Positions 8,419-17,239 of a stretch of DNA of 64,000 nucleotides are shown piece by piece (position 1 is the stretch's first letter; every line of letters starts with the position of its first letter). The stretch lies in contig NZ_RYDL01000011.1 in assembly GCF_003968755.1 (NCBI RefSeq), positions 16,949 to 80,948 on the forward strand, read 5' to 3'. Made by a program: the position numbers and the translations under genes. This DNA is from Flavobacterium sp. RSP15 (GTDB lineage: Bacteria; Bacteroidota; Bacteroidia; Flavobacteriales; Flavobacteriaceae). The notes under the pieces were generated by a model. The model did no database searches. It had not been told where the DNA came from and saw only the letters and a program-made list of their open reading frames with translations.

Positions 8419-8862
8419 ATGAAAAAAATTATAACATTTTTAGCGATCGGGACTCTCTTATTAGGTTGTAAAGAGGAATTAGTCGAAAAACCTGAACGGC
8501 TTATTGATAAAGACGTTATGATAAATGTGATGTATGATTTGTCCGTTTTAGAAGCGATAAAATACCAAAATCCAGCCTCCCTGGATACGTTCAAAATAAA
8601 TCCGACACAATATATCTATAAAAAATATAAAATTGACAGCCTGCAGTTTGCTAAAAGTAATATTTATTATGCGTCCGATTATGAGGGTTACAAAGTGATG
8701 TTTGAGCAAATGACCCAACAATTGGAGGATAACAAAAAACAAGTCGATTCTTTAATTACCATAGATAAAAAGAAAAAGAAACCCCTTCTTTTGAAAAAGA
8801 AAAAAACGCCCGAAATTGGTAAGGATACTTCGCAATTAAAACAGATTGAAGCACCCTTTTAA
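8419..8862 (+). CDS. DUF4296 lipoprotein
   Basis: Small exported protein of 147 residues with a lipoprotein signal peptide: MKK, a hydrophobic stretch, then the lipobox LLLGC with the acylated cysteine at residue 17. The mature part (DVMINVMYDLSVLEAIKY, then a lysine-rich C-terminus) matches the Bacteroidota family DUF4296, of unknown function, commonly encoded next to the dihydroorotase. It ends the operon; its last 4 bases overlap the convergent epimerase gene. Confidence 0.82.
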   Translation: MKKIITFLAIGTLLLGCKEELVEKPERLIDKDVMINVMYDLSVLEAIKYQNPASLDTFKINPTQYIYKKYKIDSLQFAKSNIYYASDYEGYKVMFEQMTQQLEDNKKQVDSLITIDKKKKKPLLLKKKKTPEIGKDTSQLKQIEAPF

Positions 8863-9848
8863 TGCGCTGAAATGTATTTTATGTAATCGGTAATATTTGT
8901 AAAATCAGTTTTTAATCTGTTTTTAATCTTCTCATTGGAATACCTGTTTTTTGAGTAGGAAGCCTTTGCGGTAGCGTGCGATAATTTTCTCTTTTGTTGA
9001 AAAATAGTCGAAACACACCAATCCAATCTCCAGAGAATTTTCATAAAAAGCGGTTTTGCATGAATGGTAGGTCGCCTCACGCCCAATGTATCAGCCATAG
9101 TATTCAGGATGTCTCGGAAAATATTATTTTCTGCAATCAATGTAAAGCGTTCATTCTTGATTTCGCTTTGCATCAATTGATGTGCAATTCGGACCACATC
9201 AGTAACGGCAACAAATCCTGTTGAGCCCAGCGTGTAAAATTTTAATCCGTTTTTTACTTTCGTAAAAAGTTGTCCGCTTCCTTGCGCTCTAAATCCTGGC
9301 CCAAGAATGACACCCGGATTTACAATAATCACATCTAAACCTTCTTGTTGTCCGCGCCAGATTTCCATTTCGGCACCATATTTAGAAATCGCATAATCAG
9401 TATGGTACTTTTCCGGATTCCATTCGGTTTCCTCAGTAATGAATTTTTCATGAGGTAGTAAGTCGCCCAGAGTGGCAATGGAACTTATAAAACAAAGTTT
9501 TTTTATTTGATAAGCGATACAAAAACTCACAATATTTGCGGTGCCTTCAATATTTGTTTTTCGCAATAGATTTTCATCTTTTGGATCAAAAGAAATCAAA
9601 GCGGCACAATGGTAGACGGTATCAATATTCTGGAAGGCGATTTCTAAAGAAGGAATTTCGGTGATATCTGCTTGAATCCATTCGATTTGGTCGTATAATA
9701 ATTCCTTTTTGTAGAGGGAGAATAGCGATTTGGTTTTATCTATCGAAGCAATACTTCGATAAATAGCGCGCACTTTTTCGCCATGATCAATTAAATGAAG
9801 CAATAAATGTGCGCCTACTAAACCAGTTCCTCCTGTGACTAAAATCAT
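8859..9848 (-). CDS. NAD-dependent epimerase/dehydratase family protein
   Basis: Extended short-chain dehydrogenase/reductase of 329 residues. The Rossmann glycine motif TGGTGLVG is at residues 5-12, and the catalytic tyrosine-lysine pair is in YAISKYGAE (near residues 151-155). The substrate is not evident; the family acts on nucleotide sugars or on dihydroflavonol- and sterol-like compounds. It is transcribed alone, convergent with the DUF4296 gene (4-bp overlap of the 3' ends) and divergent from tyrS. Confidence 0.85.
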   Translation of the reverse strand: MILVTGGTGLVGAHLLLHLIDHGEKVRAIYRSIASIDKTKSLFSLYKKELLYDQIEWIQADITEIPSLEIAFQNIDTVYHCAALISFDPKDENLLRKTNIEGTANIVSFCIAYQIKKLCFISSIATLGDLLPHEKFITEETEWNPEKYHTDYAISKYGAEMEIWRGQQEGLDVIIVNPGVILGPGFRAQGSGQLFTKVKNGLKFYTLGSTGFVAVTDVVRIAHQLMQSEIKNERFTLIAENNIFRDILNTMADTLGVRRPTIHAKPLFMKILWRLDWCVSTIFQQKRKLSHATAKASYSKNRYSNEKIKNRLKTDFTNITDYIKYISAH

Positions 9849-9913
9849 TTTGTAAAGATAATTAGATTGTTCGATTTTTAGACCGATAGATTTTCAAATT
9901 ATGCAATTAAAGC

Positions 9914-9921
9914 TATCTTTG
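9914..9921 (+). promoter_or_regulatory. -7 promoter element for tyrS (TATCTTTG)
   Basis: Perfect TAnnTTTG match. It covers the first base of an in-frame GTG at 9921, which argues that translation starts instead at ATG 9942, about 17 bases after the expected transcription start. Confidence 0.7.
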
Positions 9922-9941
9922 TGAAAATTGATTTTTATACA

Positions 9942-11240
9942 ATGAAAAATATTATTTCCGAATTACAATGGCGCGGCTTAGTTCACGACATCATGCCTGG
10001 AACTGAAGAGCAACTTTTAAAAGAAATGACAACTACATATATAGGATTTGATCCAACATCGGATTCCTTACATATTGGGAGTTTAGTACCTATAATTCTT
10101 TTGGTTCACTTGAAAAATTTTGGTCATAAACCGATTGCATTAGTGGGTGGAGCAACAGGAATGATAGGGGACCCATCTGGGAAATCTGATGAAAGAAATC
10201 TCCTAGATGAAGCGACTTTGAATCATAATGTAGAAGGAATAAAAAGTGTTTTATCTCGTTTTTTAGATTTTAATTCAAGCGAAATAAATGCGCCAGTTCT
10301 GGTAAATAATTACGATTGGATGAAGAATTTGTCGTTCATTAATTTCGCTCGTGACGTAGGCAAACGAATCACTGTGAATTACATGATGGCCAAAGATTCT
10401 GTAAAGAAAAGATTGTCAGGTGAGGGCGAAGGAATGTCTTTTACCGAGTTTACCTATCAATTAATTCAAGGATACGATTTTTATCATTTGCATAAAGAAT
10501 ACAATTGTTTGTTGCAAATGGGAGGTTCTGACCAATGGGGAAATATTACAACCGGAACTGAATTAGTGCGTCGTATGAATGTAGGTGAAGAGGCCAAAGC
10601 ATACGCGATGACTTGTCCGTTAATCACAAAAGCGGACGGTTCTAAATTTGGAAAATCCGAAGGAGGAAATGTTTGGTTGACGGCTGATAAAACGTCTGTT
10701 TATAAATTTTACCAGTTTTGGTTGAATACCACAGATTTGGACGCTGAAAAATATATTAAGATTTTTACTTTTTTAGATGCAGCAACAATAGACGCATTAA
10801 TAGTAGCGCATAAAACGGCACCGCATTTAAGAGTGTTACAGCGAAAATTGGCCGAAGAGCTTACTGTTTTTGTGCATTCCCAAGAAGACTTAGAAAACGC
10901 CATAAAAGCGTCGAATATTTTGTTCGGGAATTCTACTTCAGATGATTTGAAACAATTGGACGAAGCTACTTTCTTAGATGTTTTTGATGGTGTTCCTCAA
11001 GCAGAAATCAGCAGAGCCGAGATTGAGACTGGAATTAATATTGTTGACGTTCTAAACGAAAAAACAGGATTTCTAAAATCAAATGGCGAAGCAAGACGTG
11101 CTTTGACAGCTAATTCTATTTCGGTAAATAAAGAAAAAGTAACGGAAGATTTTGTGCTTTCGACCAAAGATTTAATCAACAATCAATTTATATTATTGCA
11201 AAGCGGTAAGAAAAATTATTTTGTGGTGAGAGTGGTTTAA
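9942..11240 (+). CDS. tyrS: tyrosyl-tRNA synthetase
   Basis: Charges tRNA-Tyr with tyrosine; cytosolic class I synthetase of 432 residues. HIGH-type motif: HIGS in [13 protein letters not shown]. The KMSKS loop is KFGKS, as in bacterial TyrRS. Tyrosine-recognition segments [21 protein letters not shown] and [13 protein letters not shown] are intact. An S4-like RNA-binding domain is at the C-terminus ([16 protein letters not shown]). I chose ATG 9942 because the upstream in-frame GTG falls inside the promoter element. Stand-alone gene. Confidence 0.96.
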   Translation: MKNIISELQWRGLVHDIMPGTEEQLLKEMTTTYIGFDPTSDSLHIGSLVPIILLVHLKNFGHKPIALVGGATGMIGDPSGKSDERNLLDEATLNHNVEGIKSVLSRFLDFNSSEINAPVLVNNYDWMKNLSFINFARDVGKRITVNYMMAKDSVKKRLSGEGEGMSFTEFTYQLIQGYDFYHLHKEYNCLLQMGGSDQWGNITTGTELVRRMNVGEEAKAYAMTCPLITKADGSKFGKSEGGNVWLTADKTSVYKFYQFWLNTTDLDAEKYIKIFTFLDAATIDALIVAHKTAPHLRVLQRKLAEELTVFVHSQEDLENAIKASNILFGNSTSDDLKQLDEATFLDVFDGVPQAEISRAEIETGINIVDVLNEKTGFLKSNGEARRALTANSISVNKEKVTEDFVLSTKDLINNQFILLQSGKKNYFVVRVV

Positions 11241-11258
11241 CTGTTTATTCAAAACATC

Positions 11259-11295
11259 GGTTAACCGATGAAATAAATTAACGATTAACCTTTTT
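11259..11295 (+). terminator. possible terminator after tyrS
   Basis: GGTTAA at 11259-11264 can pair with TTAACC at 11285-11290, followed by TTTTT. A separate 16-bp palindrome, CATCGGTTAACCGATG, lies at 11255-11270. Both lie in the 53-bp spacer between the convergent tyrS and acyltransferase-like genes. Confidence 0.5.
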
Positions 11296-12316
11296 ACAAG
11301 ACCATCAAATTACAGCCTCGAATATCAGAATTATCAAAACGTCCCAACACCTCGAAAGAGTTGTTGGGATTTTTTTTGCCCAAATCCTGCGTGGCAATAA
11401 AGGAACAGGAATTAATGTTGGCCAAATCAATCACGTTGATTCCGCCTGTTTTTCCGTCTGGAATGTAAGTTAACGCATCTTCAGTATCACGAACTAGGAT
11501 TTGTATCCAAGAAGGGCATTCAAATACGCCGTTTCCTAACGAATAGGCTTGCGAAAGCAATTCGGTCATGCCGTATTCAGAATGTATGGCTGAAACTCCA
11601 AAACCTTGACACAATTGTTCGTGTAATTCTTCCCGAATCATTTCTTTGCGCCTGCCTTTCATGCCGCCGGTTTCCATGATGATGGTATGCTGCAATTGAA
11701 ACTGATGCCGCTCTATTAAGTCCAATAAAGCAAAAGTAACCCCAATTAGGATTACATTTTGACCGGCTAGATCTAAAGCGATAAGCTTGGCAATCAGTTC
11801 GTCGTGATTGTGCAGGTAAAAACCACTCATAGGATGATTGGAAAGTTCAATTAAATCCTTGACCATGTAAATTAAGGAAGATCCTTCCCGTTCCAGATAG
11901 GAAGGAAGCAAGGCCAAAATAACATAATCTTCGATATTGCCATAAAACTGGGAAAACCCTTTACGGTAACTTTCTTCATACAAAGTGACGTCCGTAACTA
12001 AATGTTTGCTGGTTATGGGAATTACTTTTTTATCCAAATTCCCCCCTTTAGGGGCTACGGGGCTTGTGGTTCCGCTGCTAGTAAAGGTTTCCTGAATGGG
12101 ATTAGTATTTGAAACTACTTCATGACTCTTAAAAAACTGAATCGGTAAAAAAGGAATCTGATGTAAGGATTTTACTTTATGAGGATCTGTTTTTAAAAAA
12201 TTACAAAATTCCTGATAGACTAAGTTGTTTTCGTATTGAAAACGAAATACTTTTAAGGCAGTTTTCTCAAACTGTTTTTGACTGGAAATGGCAAATATAT
12301 CGGAAGATGTGATCAA
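11294..12316 (-). CDS. LuxE/PaaK-like acyl-protein synthetase (acyl transferase)
   Basis: About 340 residues, resembling the LuxE acyl-protein synthetase branch of acyl-activating enzymes, which use ATP to activate a fatty acid. The ATP-binding loop TSSGTT is present, as are GGMKGRRKEMIREEL, SEYGMTELLSQAYS and a late segment ending FDNSDIRGCNLMVL. Directly after TSSGTT about 17 extra residues (SPVAPKGGNLDKK...) are encoded by GC-rich repeat-like DNA at 12014-12064. I place the start at TTG 12316 because a -7 element lies just upstream and the longer frame runs back through a terminator. The in vivo substrate is unknown. Confidence 0.75.
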   Translation of the reverse strand: MITSSDIFAISSQKQFEKTALKVFRFQYENNLVYQEFCNFLKTDPHKVKSLHQIPFLPIQFFKSHEVVSNTNPIQETFTSSGTTSPVAPKGGNLDKKVIPITSKHLVTDVTLYEESYRKGFSQFYGNIEDYVILALLPSYLEREGSSLIYMVKDLIELSNHPMSGFYLHNHDELIAKLIALDLAGQNVILIGVTFALLDLIERHQFQLQHTIIMETGGMKGRRKEMIREELHEQLCQGFGVSAIHSEYGMTELLSQAYSLGNGVFECPSWIQILVRDTEDALTYIPDGKTGGINVIDLANINSCSFIATQDLGKKNPNNSFEVLGRFDNSDIRGCNLMVL

Positions 12317-12327
12317 GAATTTTTTTG

Positions 12328-12359
12328 CAAAAGTAATCAAAAATTTAAAGGCAAACCAA
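12328..12359 (-). promoter_or_regulatory. promoter of the LuxE-like gene
   Basis: On the minus strand, TACTTTTG (12335-12328) matches TAnnTTTG, with a TTG (12359-12357) 21 bp upstream. It ends 11 bases before the TTG start at 12316. Confidence 0.6.
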
Positions 12360-12411
12360 TAACGGAATGGTATAAACAGGAATTTAGGGCTTGATTTGGT
12401 TTGATTATTAT

Positions 12412-12443
12412 ACAAAAAAAGCCCCAATAGGAATTGGAGCTTT
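12412..12443. terminator. terminator after the T9SS sorting-domain gene
   Basis: AGCCCCAAT pairs with ATTGGAGCT (one G-T pair) around a short loop, with A and T runs outside. It lies about 21 bp past the stop codon of the minus-strand gene at 12464-12802. Confidence 0.75.
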
Positions 12444-12463
12444 TGTGTTTTGTTTTTGAAGTA

Positions 12464-12802
12464 TTATCGTATAATTAGTTTTCGGGTAGCTGAAGCTTCT
12501 CTTTCATTGATCTTGATGATGTAAACACCGGAGGTTAGATTAGAGACATTTAGTTCTTTTGAGCTCAATATGGTTTGAAGCACTTTTTTTCCTAAAACAT
12601 CAAAGATGATAATTTCTTTATCAAAATCGTTTTTTGTCGAAATGTACACTCTACCATTACTCACAGGGTTTGGATACAGGCTTAATCCTTCAATTGAGGC
12701 GTTTTCTTGTGTCTTTGCTTGTTGCTTAGTTTCCTGAGCACTAATGCCAAGAGAAAATAAAAAAACCAATAAAGTAATAGTATAAAAGTAGTTTTTTGCC
12801 AT
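12464..12802 (-). CDS. small secreted protein made almost only of a T9SS sorting domain
   Basis: Secreted protein of 112 residues. A signal peptide covers about 1-22 (LLVFLFSLGISAQ). After a short linker the rest is a type A T9SS C-terminal sorting domain: LYPNPVSNGRVYI, IIIFDVLGKKVL, SNLTSGVYIIKIN, then RKLIIR. Such domains normally target a large N-terminal cargo to the cell surface, but there is no cargo here. It could be a degraded remnant, a decoy or a small surface protein. The reading frame is intact and it has its own terminator. Confidence 0.85.
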   Translation of the reverse strand: MAKNYFYTITLLVFLFSLGISAQETKQQAKTQENASIEGLSLYPNPVSNGRVYISTKNDFDKEIIIFDVLGKKVLQTILSSKELNVSNLTSGVYIIKINEREASATRKLIIR

Positions 12803-12855
12803 TAGATTAATTTGAATAGTAAATATACAAAATATATTTCAAAAAGCATACCAAA

Positions 12856-12887
12856 AAAAACCTATCCAAATGATTGAATAGGTTTTT
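12856..12887. terminator. terminator after the beta-helix lipoprotein gene
   Basis: AAAAACCTAT (12856-12865) pairs with ATAGGTTTTT (12878-12887), with A/T runs on both sides. It lies 43 bp beyond the lipoprotein stop codon. Confidence 0.8.
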
Positions 12888-12929
12888 AAATAAAAGTCCA
12901 TAATCGGACCTATATTGGATAACGGAATT

Positions 12930-14102
12930 TTATTTTTTTAGTAAATCCAATCCGTCAATAATTGACCATGATCCAGAAGTAAGTACAGCACCAGTTGTCG
13001 TTGTGCTTAAAGAATAATTTCCGGTTGGAAATGTAACGGAGAATCCCGTTCCTACTCCAGCAAACTGAGAAGTACCATCATTAATTTTTACATTTGATAA
13101 TTTTATCTTTCCACCTGAAACCTGATTGGTATTTGTAGCTGCATCTTGAATTCTAACAGCAGTTGAACCTGACGTTGTGTAACCAGAAATTAAAACATTA
13201 GAAAATTCTCCATTTCCTTCTTTTTTGAATTGAATAGCATCATATTCAGCAGCTGAGGATCCTCCTTCGGTAACAGTTCCAGCAGCTCTTGTTAAAGTAA
13301 TATTAGTAACTTTAGGTCCAAATGAATTATTTACTGATTTAGCTTCAATCTCCATACCATAATTCCCTGTTCCAACTTGGTAAGCGTACCAATTTGTGTT
13401 TTCTTGACCTCTCCAGCCATCTTGCCAGTCAAACGAGTCATCAAAATTACCATAAGAGACAAGGTTTTTGGCACTTACTGTACCTCCGTAAAATTCAAAT
13501 CCATCGTCAGCACCTTTGTAAGCAACTAAGTTTTCTAAAACAGTTGCAGATCCTACTGAGTAAAATGAAAATCCATTTAATTCACTAGTATTATCAGTAA
13601 GCTTTTTTCCAGCATATTCTACACGTACGTATTTTAATGAACCACCATTGTGTGTAGCATTTGTACCACCGTATGGCAAGTTGTTTCCATCTTCAGATGT
13701 TGCTGTAGTAACACCATTAGCACCTACTATAGGAGCATCTCCAAACATAATAATTCCACCCCATGAACCTGCAGTTTTAGAAGCTTCTGTAAATACAATT
13801 GGTAATGCAGCAGTACCATTTAAGAAAAGTTTCCCTCCGTTTTCCACTAATAAAGCATCAGCTGTTCCATCAGCAAGAGTTGCTGTAATAGTCGAGCCAG
13901 CATCTATGGTTAAAGAACCTCCGCTTTTAATTTTTACTGTTCCTTGTATGGTGTAATTTCCTAATGGATACGTTTTTGCTGTTGTTATATCACCTGAAAT
14001 AGTTCCTGTAGGTGTTGGTTGCGTTGCGATTTCCTCGTTGTCAGAAGAACAACTTCCTAAAGATAAAGCAACCATTGATAAGCTTAAGACTAATTTTTTC
14101 AT
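12930..14102 (-). CDS. surface lipoprotein, probable right-handed beta-helix
   Basis: Exported lipoprotein of 390 residues. Lipobox SLGSC with the modified cysteine at residue 18, followed by SSDNEE, an acidic start seen in surface-exposed Bacteroidota lipoproteins. The body is rich in G, S, T and N with short repeating strands (GNYTIQGTVKIKSGGSLTI, DGFEFYGGTVSAKNLVSYG), typical of a beta-helix. I do not recognise an enzyme motif. It is encoded next to a TonB-dependent receptor in the same direction, but a terminator separates them, so the pair is probably co-regulated rather than co-transcribed. Proximity to PhoB/PhoR-like and phosphate transporter genes suggests a role in acquiring phosphate compounds; that is inference. 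Confidence 0.7.
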   Translation of the reverse strand: MKKLVLSLSMVALSLGSCSSDNEEIATQPTPTGTISGDITTAKTYPLGNYTIQGTVKIKSGGSLTIDAGSTITATLADGTADALLVENGGKLFLNGTAALPIVFTEASKTAGSWGGIIMFGDAPIVGANGVTTATSEDGNNLPYGGTNATHNGGSLKYVRVEYAGKKLTDNTSELNGFSFYSVGSATVLENLVAYKGADDGFEFYGGTVSAKNLVSYGNFDDSFDWQDGWRGQENTNWYAYQVGTGNYGMEIEAKSVNNSFGPKVTNITLTRAAGTVTEGGSSAAEYDAIQFKKEGNGEFSNVLISGYTTSGSTAVRIQDAATNTNQVSGGKIKLSNVKINDGTSQFAGVGTGFSVTFPTGNYSLSTTTTGAVLTSGSWSIIDGLDLLKK

Positions 14103-14136
14103 TTTGTTACTGTTTGTTTGTTGTTATTATTTTTGA

Positions 14137-14144
14137 CAAATTTA
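14137..14144 (-). promoter_or_regulatory. -7 promoter element of the lipoprotein gene (TAAATTTG)
   Basis: Minus-strand TAnnTTTG match 35 bp before the start codon. It overlaps a TTACAT hexamer at 14142-14147 (read on the plus strand); another copy of the hexamer, as ATGTAA, is at 14219-14224. Confidence 0.5.
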
Positions 14145-14254
14145 CATTCATAGCTCGTAAAGGATGTTAAGTCAATATTATAAAACCATTGCTAAAATTT
14201 GAACTTAAAGTAAATTTTATGTAAAGAGTCTTAGGTTGTTGTGATTAATAAAAA

Positions 14255-14277
14255 AGGCTGTCATTTTTTGACAGCCT
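14255..14277 (-). terminator. terminator after the TonB-dependent receptor gene
   Basis: A 9-bp perfect stem AGGCTGTCA/TGACAGCCT with a 5-base loop. On the minus strand it is followed by a run of six T. It lies 7 bp beyond the receptor stop codon and separates this gene from the lipoprotein gene. Confidence 0.88.
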
Positions 14278-14283
14278 CGTTTA

Positions 14284-17064
14284 TTAAAAAGTATATGATA
14301 AATTAAGTGAGAATCCTCGCCCTCTTTTGAAACTCTCCAGTAATAAGGAACTTTCATTTATGATAAATTTATTATCGTTGCCCAATTCCATTTTATATAA
14401 TGGATTTAAAAGATTATCAACGACAAATTTAATATCAATATTTTTGCTGATTTTACTAGACCATACAAAGTCTAACTTGTGAAATGGTTTTTCATAAATA
14501 TTGTCCATACCCGCTGATCCTACAGCAAATATTCTAGGACCATATACCCCATATACTAATGAAATGGAGTTTTTCATAATTTCATTAAATTCAAAATCAT
14601 ATTTCAAATCTGAATTGATGATCCATTCAGAAGCTCCTTGTAATTTTCTAGTTGAGTTGTTCTCTAATGAACTACCTCCAAAATTTACTTTCACATCGGT
14701 TTTCATTAATGAAGTGTTCATTCCGAAAGAGAAATCTGATAAGACTGGAGATAAACGTTCTAATTGCAATAGCAATTCAATTTCTGCGCCATATAAAAAA
14801 GCTTCTTTAGAATTTTGATACGTCATCAATTGACCACTTCCACCTGCACCTGCAATAAAAACTCTTTCAATAGGATTTTGGATTTGTTTTGCAAATAATC
14901 CAGCCGCAATAATTTCATTGTTTTTTGGAAACAATTCATACTTCATATCGAAGTTAAAATTATCACTATTTTTTAAGTTTGGATTACCCAATATTGATTT
15001 TCCATCTGGACTTACATATTGAATAGGTAATAATTCCATTGTAACAGGTCTGGTAATTGTTTTAGAACCATTAAAACGCAAATTGCTGCTTTCTGTTAAA
15101 GCATATTTTGCATTAATCGAGGGTAATACATCTAATTTTTGGTCTTTAATCTTTAGGTATGGTCCATTGATAATTTGACCAATATTTCTGTAATGAATTA
15201 ATCGGTCTGAATTTTCGACTCTAAGTCCTCCATTGATTTCAAATTTGTCACCAATGTTGTAAAGTAAGCTAACGTAGCCTGCGTTAACTAATTGATTCAA
15301 TTTTACTTTATAATCAGCATTTGATTCTTCACGAACAGCTATGATTCCATTATTGATATCATCAACAATAAATTGATCAATGGTATTCAAGGGAGCTGTA
15401 TAGTTTTTGTTGACAGAACGTAATCCCGAGAAAATACGGTAAGTAGATCTTAAGTCATTCTCGAAAACATTATATCCTACAGTTATGCGATTGGATTTTC
15501 CGTTTTCTTTCTCATTAAACTTAAAGTTATACTCTAATAAACCTGAGAAGTAGTAATTTCCTTTGATGTCTAAATACTGTCTGTTCAGATGATTTCCTCC
15601 ATAAGAAGTATTAATTTCAGTTTCAGAAATTTTTTCGCCTATAATAAATTTACGATCCGGTTGCTCATAAGCAGTTTTTACAAAAGAACCACCTACTCTA
15701 AGCGAATGTTTTTCGTCCGCAGTTAATTTTACATTTCCTAAAAGTTGGGTGTTCAAATAATCAGATTGATCAAATTGGTTTGTTCTGATTAAAATGTTAG
15801 GATTAATAGATTGATTGTTGGTATACCCTAATTGATCCTGAATCTTGCTATCAGTGGAGCGTAGGTAAAAAGAGTTGAACCCAATGTCAAAACGTTTAGC
15901 TTTATAATTTATTCCAATTAAAGCGGAAGCTGTCGTTTGGTAACTATAGCTTTCTTTGTTCAAGTTGTTGTCATAATCTCCAGCTCCTAAAATAAAAGTA
16001 CGGTCTACACCCTTACGGATTATGTATTTATTATCTGCATTCAACGAAAGTGTGTAATTTAACTTTGCATCATTGTTTAAAGTAAATTTTTCGGCATGTA
16101 TAAAACCAATACTTGTATTTAATGGGCTTGAAGTTTTATCAACATTCCAAGTATTGTTCTTGTAAGCATCATTATATCCAGTAGGAGATAATTTTTTTCC
16201 GGTTGGAACATTTCCAAATTCAGGACTTAACTGACGGTCTTGACCATTCAGTCCCAAAGCGCCTCTACTATTGTTTGCATCGCTATGAATTAAAAAATCA
16301 GAACCGTTATTTGCAGTAGTAAAACCAGTACCAATGTTGATTTTAGTAATGCTTTTTGATTGTACAGTTTCAATGTTTACAGTAGCTCCGGCAAAATCTC
16401 CAGAAATATTAGGATTAAAAGTTTTGTAAACATTTAAAACTCCTACGATATCTGTTGGGAAAAGATCTAGTGGAATTATTTTGGTGAACGGACTATTTGA
16501 AGGTGCTTGCAGGTCATTTATTAAAAGATTATTGTACCTGTCCTCAAGTCCCCTTACGAATAAACCCCTAGATTCTACTTTAGAGATTCCGGTAATTTTC
16601 GTCAAACCTTCTTCAACATCACTTACTCCTTTACGAGCCATTTCTTGTGCTCCAATACTTTGTTTAAAAACAACTGCGTTTTTTTGGTCTAATAAAAGAG
16701 CGGTTTCCTTTTCTCTATTTACAGTAGATCGCACCACTACATCTTCTAGTTTGTAGCTTCCGGAACCTAAAGTTTTGTTTAATGTTACAGTTTGATTAGC
16801 AACTACTGTTACAGGAACTTCTACAGATTCATACCCTACAAAACTAAACTGTAAAGTATATTTTCCGGGAAGTATTGTTATGGCATATTTACCATCAATA
16901 TCAGTATTTGTTCCTATATTAGTTCCTTTAATGAGAACGTTAGCAAATGGTAATGATTGGTTGTTAGTATCCTTATCTGTCAAGACACCTGCTATAGTTC
17001 CTTTGCTCTGTGAAAAAGAAACAGCGGTTATAAATAACGTTAAAAATAATAATTTGAATTTCAT
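14284..17064 (-). CDS. TonB-dependent outer-membrane receptor
   Basis: Outer-membrane active transporter of 926 residues. Signal peptide about 1-18 (LLFLTLFITAVSFSQ); a carboxypeptidase regulatory-like beta-sandwich at about 22-105 (GTIAGVLTDKDTN, DGKYAITILPGKYTL); a plug domain at about 110-240 (LFVRGLEDRYNNLLINDL); then a 22-strand barrel ending in an aromatic residue (LSYTF). The substrate cannot be read from sequence. No SusD-like gene follows; the partner appears to be the beta-helix lipoprotein. The divergent PhoB-like regulator gene 175 bp away makes phosphate control plausible. Confidence 0.9.
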   Translation of the reverse strand: MKFKLLFLTLFITAVSFSQSKGTIAGVLTDKDTNNQSLPFANVLIKGTNIGTNTDIDGKYAITILPGKYTLQFSFVGYESVEVPVTVVANQTVTLNKTLGSGSYKLEDVVVRSTVNREKETALLLDQKNAVVFKQSIGAQEMARKGVSDVEEGLTKITGISKVESRGLFVRGLEDRYNNLLINDLQAPSNSPFTKIIPLDLFPTDIVGVLNVYKTFNPNISGDFAGATVNIETVQSKSITKINIGTGFTTANNGSDFLIHSDANNSRGALGLNGQDRQLSPEFGNVPTGKKLSPTGYNDAYKNNTWNVDKTSSPLNTSIGFIHAEKFTLNNDAKLNYTLSLNADNKYIIRKGVDRTFILGAGDYDNNLNKESYSYQTTASALIGINYKAKRFDIGFNSFYLRSTDSKIQDQLGYTNNQSINPNILIRTNQFDQSDYLNTQLLGNVKLTADEKHSLRVGGSFVKTAYEQPDRKFIIGEKISETEINTSYGGNHLNRQYLDIKGNYYFSGLLEYNFKFNEKENGKSNRITVGYNVFENDLRSTYRIFSGLRSVNKNYTAPLNTIDQFIVDDINNGIIAVREESNADYKVKLNQLVNAGYVSLLYNIGDKFEINGGLRVENSDRLIHYRNIGQIINGPYLKIKDQKLDVLPSINAKYALTESSNLRFNGSKTITRPVTMELLPIQYVSPDGKSILGNPNLKNSDNFNFDMKYELFPKNNEIIAAGLFAKQIQNPIERVFIAGAGGSGQLMTYQNSKEAFLYGAEIELLLQLERLSPVLSDFSFGMNTSLMKTDVKVNFGGSSLENNSTRKLQGASEWIINSDLKYDFEFNEIMKNSISLVYGVYGPRIFAVGSAGMDNIYEKPFHKLDFVWSSKISKNIDIKFVVDNLLNPLYKMELGNDNKFIINESSLLLESFKRGRGFSLNLSYTF

Positions 17065-17081
17065 CTGGTTTAAATTTTTTG

Positions 17082-17111
17082 CAAAGTAACAGTCGAAATG
17101 TAAAATGTAAG
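17082..17111 (-). promoter_or_regulatory. TonB receptor promoter region with a direct hexamer repeat
   Basis: On the minus strand TTACTTTG (17089-17082) is a one-mismatch -7 element. No TTG is seen at -33. Instead ATGTAA occurs twice, at 17098-17103 and 17105-17110, a 7-bp period. Poor -33 plus direct repeats suggests an activator site, possibly for the adjacent PhoB-like regulator. Confidence 0.4.
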
Positions 17112-17239
17112 TTACTGGTTTGTTATGATTATGTTTTATTTTACATCATAAAGTGGCCTCAATATTAAATTACCGTTAACAGCTTTTCAATAGCTCATTT
17201 ATGATTACATTTACAATTCAAAATAATTTTTGGTGCTTT

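Noticed and set aside
9921-9941. GTG start for tyrS
   Set aside because: The GTG overlaps the last base of a perfect -7 element, so it would not be inside the mRNA.
12317-12427. N-terminal extension of the LuxE-like protein from an upstream TTG
   Set aside because: It would be translated through the terminator of the neighbouring gene and across the -7 promoter element; the family starts near TTG 12316.
14284-17064. SusC/SusD polysaccharide utilisation locus
   Set aside because: There is no SusD-like gene, no glycoside hydrolase and no sulfatase; the neighbours are phosphate-related.
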